The notes under the pieces: generated by a model
Database searches by the model: none
Told to the model about the DNA's origin: nothing
Seen by the model: only the letters and a program-made list of their open reading frames with translations
Assembly (NCBI GenBank): GCA_023387735.1
Contig: JAEWHP010000019.1
Coordinates: forward strand, 62,001-126,000
Direction: 5' to 3'
Length of the DNA stretch: 64,000 bases
Origin: Pseudomonadota bacterium
GTDB taxonomy: Bacteria; Pseudomonadota; Alphaproteobacteria; Rhizobiales; Xanthobacteraceae
Shown: positions 60,445-64,000 of the stretch, one piece after another
How positions within the stretch are numbered: position 1 is the first letter of the stretch
Layout: every line of letters begins with the position of its first letter
Translations under genes and position numbers: made by a program

Positions 60445-62043
60445 ATGACAGCAGCACAGAAAGCCCGCGAGTCGTCGGCGCCCTCGGTGGCCTCGGCGCA
60501 TGACAAGATTCTGATCGTCGATTTCGGCAGTCAGGTGACGCAACTGATCGCGCGCCGGGTGCGCGAGGAGGGCGTCTATTCCGAGATCGTCCCGTTCCAG
60601 AAGGCCGAAGCCGCCTTCGACGAGATGAAGCCGAAAGCGGTGATCCTGTCCGGCGGCCCGGAATCAGTGCATGAAAAAGGCTCGCCCCGCGCCCCGCAGA
60701 AGATCTTCGATTCCGGCGTTCCCGTGCTCGGCATCTGCTACGGCCAGATGACCATGGCCGCCCAGCTCGGCGGCGAGGTCGAGGGCGGCCACCACCGCGA
60801 ATTCGGTCGCGCCGATGTCGAGGTGAAAGCATCGAGCAACCTGTTCGAATCCACCTGGGCAACGGGCGAGAAGCACCCGGTGTGGATGAGCCATGGCGAT
60901 CGCATCACCAAGATGCCGCCGGGCTTCACGGTCGCCGGCGTCAGTGCGAATGCGCCGTTCGCGGTGATCCAGGACGAGAAGCGTAAATATTACGGCCTGA
61001 TGTTCCACCCCGAAGTGGTGCACACGCCCGACGGCGCCAAACTGATCCGCAATTTCGTCCGCAAGGTCGCCGGCCTCACCGGCGACTGGACCATGCGCGC
61101 GTTTCGCGAAGAGGCGATCGAAAAGATCCGCGCCCAGGTAGGCAAGGGCAGGGTGATCTGCGGTCTTTCCGGCGGCGTCGATTCAGCTGTCGCCGCGGTG
61201 CTGATCCACGAGGCGATCGGCGACCAGCTCACATGCGTGTTCGTCGACCACGGCATGCTGCGGCTCGACGAAGCGAAGACCGTCGTCGACCTGTTCCGCG
61301 GGCACTACAACATCCCGCTGGTGCATGTGGACGCCTCGAAGCAGTTCCTCGGCGAACTCGAAGGCGTCACCGATCCCGAAAAGAAGCGCAAGACCATCGG
61401 CCGCCTGTTCATCGACGTGTTCGACGCGGAGGCGAAAAAGCTCGGCGGCGCGGACTTCCTCGCGCAAGGCACGCTCTATCCCGACGTGATCGAAAGCGTC
61501 TCCTTCACCGGCGGCCCTTCCGTGACGATCAAGTCGCACCACAATGTCGGCGGTCTCCCCGAACGCATGAACATGAAGCTGGTCGAACCGCTGCGCGAAC
61601 TGTTCAAGGACGAGGTCCGCGTCTTGGGGCGCGAACTCGGCCTGCCCGAAATCTTCGTCGGCCGCCACCCATTCCCCGGCCCCGGCCTCGCCATCCGCTG
61701 CCCCGGCGACATCACGAAGGAAAAGCTCGACATCCTCCGCAACGCCGACGCGGTCTATATCGACCAGATCAGGAAGCACGGCCTCTACGACGAGATCTGG
61801 CAGGCCTTTGCGGTGCTGCTCCCGGTGAAGACCGTCGGCGTGATGGGCGACGGCAGAACCTACGAATACGTCGTCGGCCTGCGCGCGGTGACTTCGACCG
61901 ACGGCATGACGGCGGACTTCTACGCCTTCGACATGAAATTCCTCGGCGAGACCGCGACGCGGATCATCAACGAGGTGAAGGGGGTGAATAGGGTGGTGTA
62001 CGATGTGACGAGCAAGCCGCCTGGGACGATTGAGTGGGAATAA
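60445..62043 (+). CDS. guaA: GMP synthase (glutamine-hydrolysing)
   Basis: Aminates XMP to GMP using glutamine and ATP; 532 aa. The amidotransferase half has GICYGQMTMAAQLGGEV with the nucleophile Cys near residue 97; the ATP-pyrophosphatase half has the P-loop motif LSGGVDSAVAAVL near 240 and the C-terminal GMTADFYAFDMKFLGE ... GTIEWE. ATG 60445 is preferred; the frame is open upstream. The final codons overlap the likely attachment site for the island that follows. Confidence 0.96.
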   Translation: MTAAQKARESSAPSVASAHDKILIVDFGSQVTQLIARRVREEGVYSEIVPFQKAEAAFDEMKPKAVILSGGPESVHEKGSPRAPQKIFDSGVPVLGICYGQMTMAAQLGGEVEGGHHREFGRADVEVKASSNLFESTWATGEKHPVWMSHGDRITKMPPGFTVAGVSANAPFAVIQDEKRKYYGLMFHPEVVHTPDGAKLIRNFVRKVAGLTGDWTMRAFREEAIEKIRAQVGKGRVICGLSGGVDSAVAAVLIHEAIGDQLTCVFVDHGMLRLDEAKTVVDLFRGHYNIPLVHVDASKQFLGELEGVTDPEKKRKTIGRLFIDVFDAEAKKLGGADFLAQGTLYPDVIESVSFTGGPSVTIKSHHNVGGLPERMNMKLVEPLRELFKDEVRVLGRELGLPEIFVGRHPFPGPGLAIRCPGDITKEKLDILRNADAVYIDQIRKHGLYDEIWQAFAVLLPVKTVGVMGDGRTYEYVVGLRAVTSTDGMTADFYAFDMKFLGETATRIINEVKGVNRVVYDVTSKPPGTIEWE

Positions 62044-62046
62044 TTC
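62012..62046. other. Putative island attachment site at the guaA 3' end
   Basis: The last codons of guaA, around CTGGGACGATTGAGTGGGAA at 62021-62040, lie 290 nt before an integrase. The guaA 3' end is a known integration hotspot for genomic islands that keep the gene intact. The core and the other junction cannot be seen here. Confidence 0.45.
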
Positions 62047-62210
62047 GGTGCTACTCGCAGCTATCCGGATTTGTCCAAAATTACGCTCTAACCCGCTGAA
62101 CTTCAAAATAAATCCTGTCGACAGCTATCGTTGACTATTGGTGGGCCGTGCTCGCCTGTGTCGGACTGGCTGACGGCACCTTCATCCTTATTCCCAACCT
62201 GTTTTGATCG

Positions 62211-62243
62211 ATACCGTCAGCTCGAAATGAGCGGTGACGGTAT
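62211..62243. terminator. Hairpin upstream of the integrase
   Basis: ATACCGTCA and TGACGGTAT are perfect 9-bp arms around a 15-nt loop with an inner GCTC/GAGC stem. A T-rich stretch (TTTATTT) follows on the plus strand. Intrinsic terminator of guaA or an integrase-binding site are both possible. Confidence 0.5.
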
Positions 62244-62334
62244 TTTATTTGGTCTAACCAACTGAAATAGCGTCCTTTTCTTGAAGTCGGGGCCCGAAAT
62301 TGGCCTGACGGTATCGGGTAAGGAAGGTGATCAA

Positions 62335-63591
62335 ATGCTGACGGACGCGGCGCTTAAGCATCTGAGACCAAAGGAAAAATCCTATAAGGTGACGGATCGG
62401 GACGGCATGTATGCGCTCGTGAGTACGAAGGGCTCGATCTCGTTCCGACTCGACTATCGGATGAATGGGCGCCGAGAGACCGTCACCTTCGGAAAATATG
62501 GTCCGGCCGACTTGTCGCTTGCCCGAGCACGGGAGCTCTGCATCGATGCCAGGCGTGCCATCAAGGAGGGGCGTTCTCCAGCTATTGAAAAGCAGCGCGC
62601 AAAACGACGCCTGATGGAAGCCAAAGCGTTTGGTGAGTTTGGTGAGAAGTGGCTCACCGCTGCTCTCATGGCTGACAGCACCCGCGCCATGCGGCGTTCA
62701 ATCTTCGAGCGCGAATTACTGCCGCCATGGCGGAAGCGTTTACTTTCCGAAATTGCGCCGGACGACTTGCGGAAGCATTGTGCCGCAATCGTCGAACGAG
62801 GTGCACCGGCAACTGCAATCCACGTCCGCGACATCGTCAAGCAGATCTATGCCTTTGCTGTCCTGCATGGCGAGAAGGTCGCGAATCCGGCTGACGAGGT
62901 CGGCCCATCCTCGATAGCGCATTTCGTGCCGCGTGACCGTTCACTCTCACCCACTGAAATCCGTATCATGCTCAAGCAGCTCGATCATGTGGCCACGCTG
63001 CCGACGATCCGGCTAGGAATACGGCTCTATCTTCTCACAATGGTGCGGAAGAGCGAACTGCAAGATGCGACCTGGGATGAGGTCGACTTCGAGAATTCTG
63101 TCTGGACGATCCCGAAGGAGCGGATGAAGCGGTCGAGGGCGCACAATGTGTACCTCTCGCGTCAGATGCTCGATATCTTCATTGCGCTGAAGACCTGCGC
63201 CGGCAACTCAAGATACGTGCTCCCCTCGCGCTATGACGCCGATAGTCCGATGTCGCGAGCCACGTTCAATCGCATCACTGCTGCGGTCGTCCAGCGCGCC
63301 AAGAAGGAAGGGCTGCCCCTCGAACATTTTACGGTACACGATCTCAGGCGGACGGGATCAACACTGCTCAACGAACTAGGGTTCAATAGCGACTGGATCG
63401 AAAAATGTTTGGCTCATGAAGACGGTCGCTCATCGCGCGGCGTCTATAACAAGGCGGAATATGAGCCACAGCGGCGGCATATGCTGCAGGAATGGTCGAA
63501 CATCGTCGATGCCTGGGTTGGAGGACAAAGATATGTGCCAGTTCTCACTCCGCCTTCGATGCCAATCGTTGAACTCGATCCTGCACTTTGA
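62335..63591 (+). CDS. Tyrosine site-specific recombinase (DUF4102-type integrase)
   Basis: 418 aa island integrase. The N-terminal arm-binding domain (TDAALKHLRPKEKSYKVTDRDGMYALV ... FGKYGPADLSLARAREL) is of the DUF4102 type. The catalytic residues are Arg in TMVRKSEL (near 237), H-x-x-R in VHDLRRTG (near 335), His in LAHED and Tyr in GVYNKAEY (near 371). Start ATG 62335 follows GGAAGG. It directly follows guaA, as for islands in this hotspot, and its 3' end overlaps the AlpA gene by 47 nt. Codon use is less GC-biased than in neighbours. Confidence 0.94.
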   Translation: MLTDAALKHLRPKEKSYKVTDRDGMYALVSTKGSISFRLDYRMNGRRETVTFGKYGPADLSLARARELCIDARRAIKEGRSPAIEKQRAKRRLMEAKAFGEFGEKWLTAALMADSTRAMRRSIFERELLPPWRKRLLSEIAPDDLRKHCAAIVERGAPATAIHVRDIVKQIYAFAVLHGEKVANPADEVGPSSIAHFVPRDRSLSPTEIRIMLKQLDHVATLPTIRLGIRLYLLTMVRKSELQDATWDEVDFENSVWTIPKERMKRSRAHNVYLSRQMLDIFIALKTCAGNSRYVLPSRYDADSPMSRATFNRITAAVVQRAKKEGLPLEHFTVHDLRRTGSTLLNELGFNSDWIEKCLAHEDGRSSRGVYNKAEYEPQRRHMLQEWSNIVDAWVGGQRYVPVLTPPSMPIVELDPAL

Positions 63592-63841
63592 CCGGACGGC
63601 TACGTCGTTGTTTCACGTCCGGATGCGGAGCACGGGTGAGGGGGGCGCTTCGGCGCAGTAAGAGCCAAGCCTCCACCTCACTCAGGTCCCATACGACACA
63701 TCGAGGAGAGAGCGCGAAGCGTCGCGGAAACTCTCCGCGCTGTTCCATTTCGAAGATGGTGCTGTCGGCAAGGGGCACCATTTCGTGGAGCTGATGCCGT
63801 CTGATTGTTCGTCTTAGGGGCGTGGTACCCTGGCGAGCCAT
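63545..63841 (-). CDS. AlpA-like excisionase/regulator
   Basis: 98 aa. The helix-turn-helix QLHEMVPLADSTIFEMEQRGEFPRRFALSPRCVVWDLSEVEAWL matches the AlpA/MerR-like excisionase group, which controls integrase expression or promotes excision. ATG 63841 (MARQGTTP) is preferred over upstream codons. It is convergent with the integrase and overlaps it by 47 nt, an unusual layout, but both reading frames carry clear motifs. Confidence 0.85.
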   Translation of the reverse strand: MARQGTTPLRRTIRRHQLHEMVPLADSTIFEMEQRGEFPRRFALSPRCVVWDLSEVEAWLLLRRSAPLTRAPHPDVKQRRSRPVKVQDRVQRLASKAE

Positions 63842-63984
63842 TATCGATCTCCTTCTGCATATCTCAGCAATTGAAGTCGAATTATTGCGAATGAACAGAG
63901 GCATTTCCCTTGATGCGGAAATCGGCAGGAGCCGCGAACGAACGGAAACGTTTGGTGGTCACAAATATCGATGGCGGAAGGCCC

Positions 63985-64000
63985 GTTGACTCTTAATCAG
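63985..64000 (+). other. Possible tRNA-Lys(CUU)-like anticodon arm at window end
   Basis: GTTGACTCTTAATCAG has the loop C-U-CUU-A-A expected for tRNA-Lys and a 4-bp stem (one G-U pair), but the sequence before it has no D-arm consensus. It could be the 3' half of a tRNA left as an attachment core. The window stops here. Confidence 0.25.

Overview
The window is GC-rich, densely packed chromosomal DNA of a rhizobial alphaproteobacterium, most likely Bradyrhizobium or a close relative. This rests on the gene content (a phasin, TRAP/TAXI and Bug/TctC receptors, a complete valine branch, many acyl-CoA enzymes, the ppx-rlmE and guaB/rsmB/guaA housekeeping genes) and on many dispersed intergenic palindromes of the kind seen in Bradyrhizobium. 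It is inference from recognisable families; no search was run.

Layout. 1-8.4 kb: a glutaminase-STAS-cNMP fusion, a fused TRAP permease, a TAXI receptor and a stand-alone biotin carrier on the minus strand, divergent from an IclR regulator and a carboxyltransferase. 8.4-15.2 kb: an MFS transporter, a thiolase, an operon of enoyl-CoA hydratase, FAD monooxygenase and DUF2783 protein, and a divergent thioesterase-TetR pair. 15.3-25.8 kb: a LysR regulator and the divergent valine operon (mmsA, acyl-CoA dehydrogenase, 3-hydroxyisobutyryl-CoA hydrolase, mmsB), running on into an acyl-CoA synthetase, a MaoC hydratase, an SDR and a flavoprotein. 25.9-38.8 kb: mixed functions, including a D-threonine-aldolase-like enzyme, an ABC-F ATPase, a lone molybdopterin subunit, ppx and rlmE, a Crp-like regulator, a small Cys-pair protein, a phasin and a drug-type MFS protein. 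39-46.6 kb: guaB, oxidoreductases, hydrolases, a MAPEG protein and an RsmB-type methyltransferase. 46.6-59.6 kb: two catabolic clusters lying between rsmB and guaA. The first has an IclR regulator, amidohydrolase, CoA-transferase, Old Yellow Enzyme and ABC receptor. The second has a GntR regulator divergent from a tight six-gene operon of two enolase-superfamily enzymes, an FAH hydrolase, a 2-hydroxyacid dehydrogenase and two TctC receptors. 59.8-64 kb: a cupin, guaA, then an integrase and an AlpA-like regulator that mark the start of an island at the 3' end of guaA.

The main non-coding signal is at least 14 palindromic elements in about six families, several placed just upstream of ribosome binding sites. 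One family has two subunits with compensatory base changes. Several divergent promoters carry clear operator-like palindromes that suggest small regulons. I did not find a clearly unprecedented multi-gene system. The best leads are the covarying repeat family, the operator sets, the GntR-flanked double-enolase operon and the guaA island boundary.
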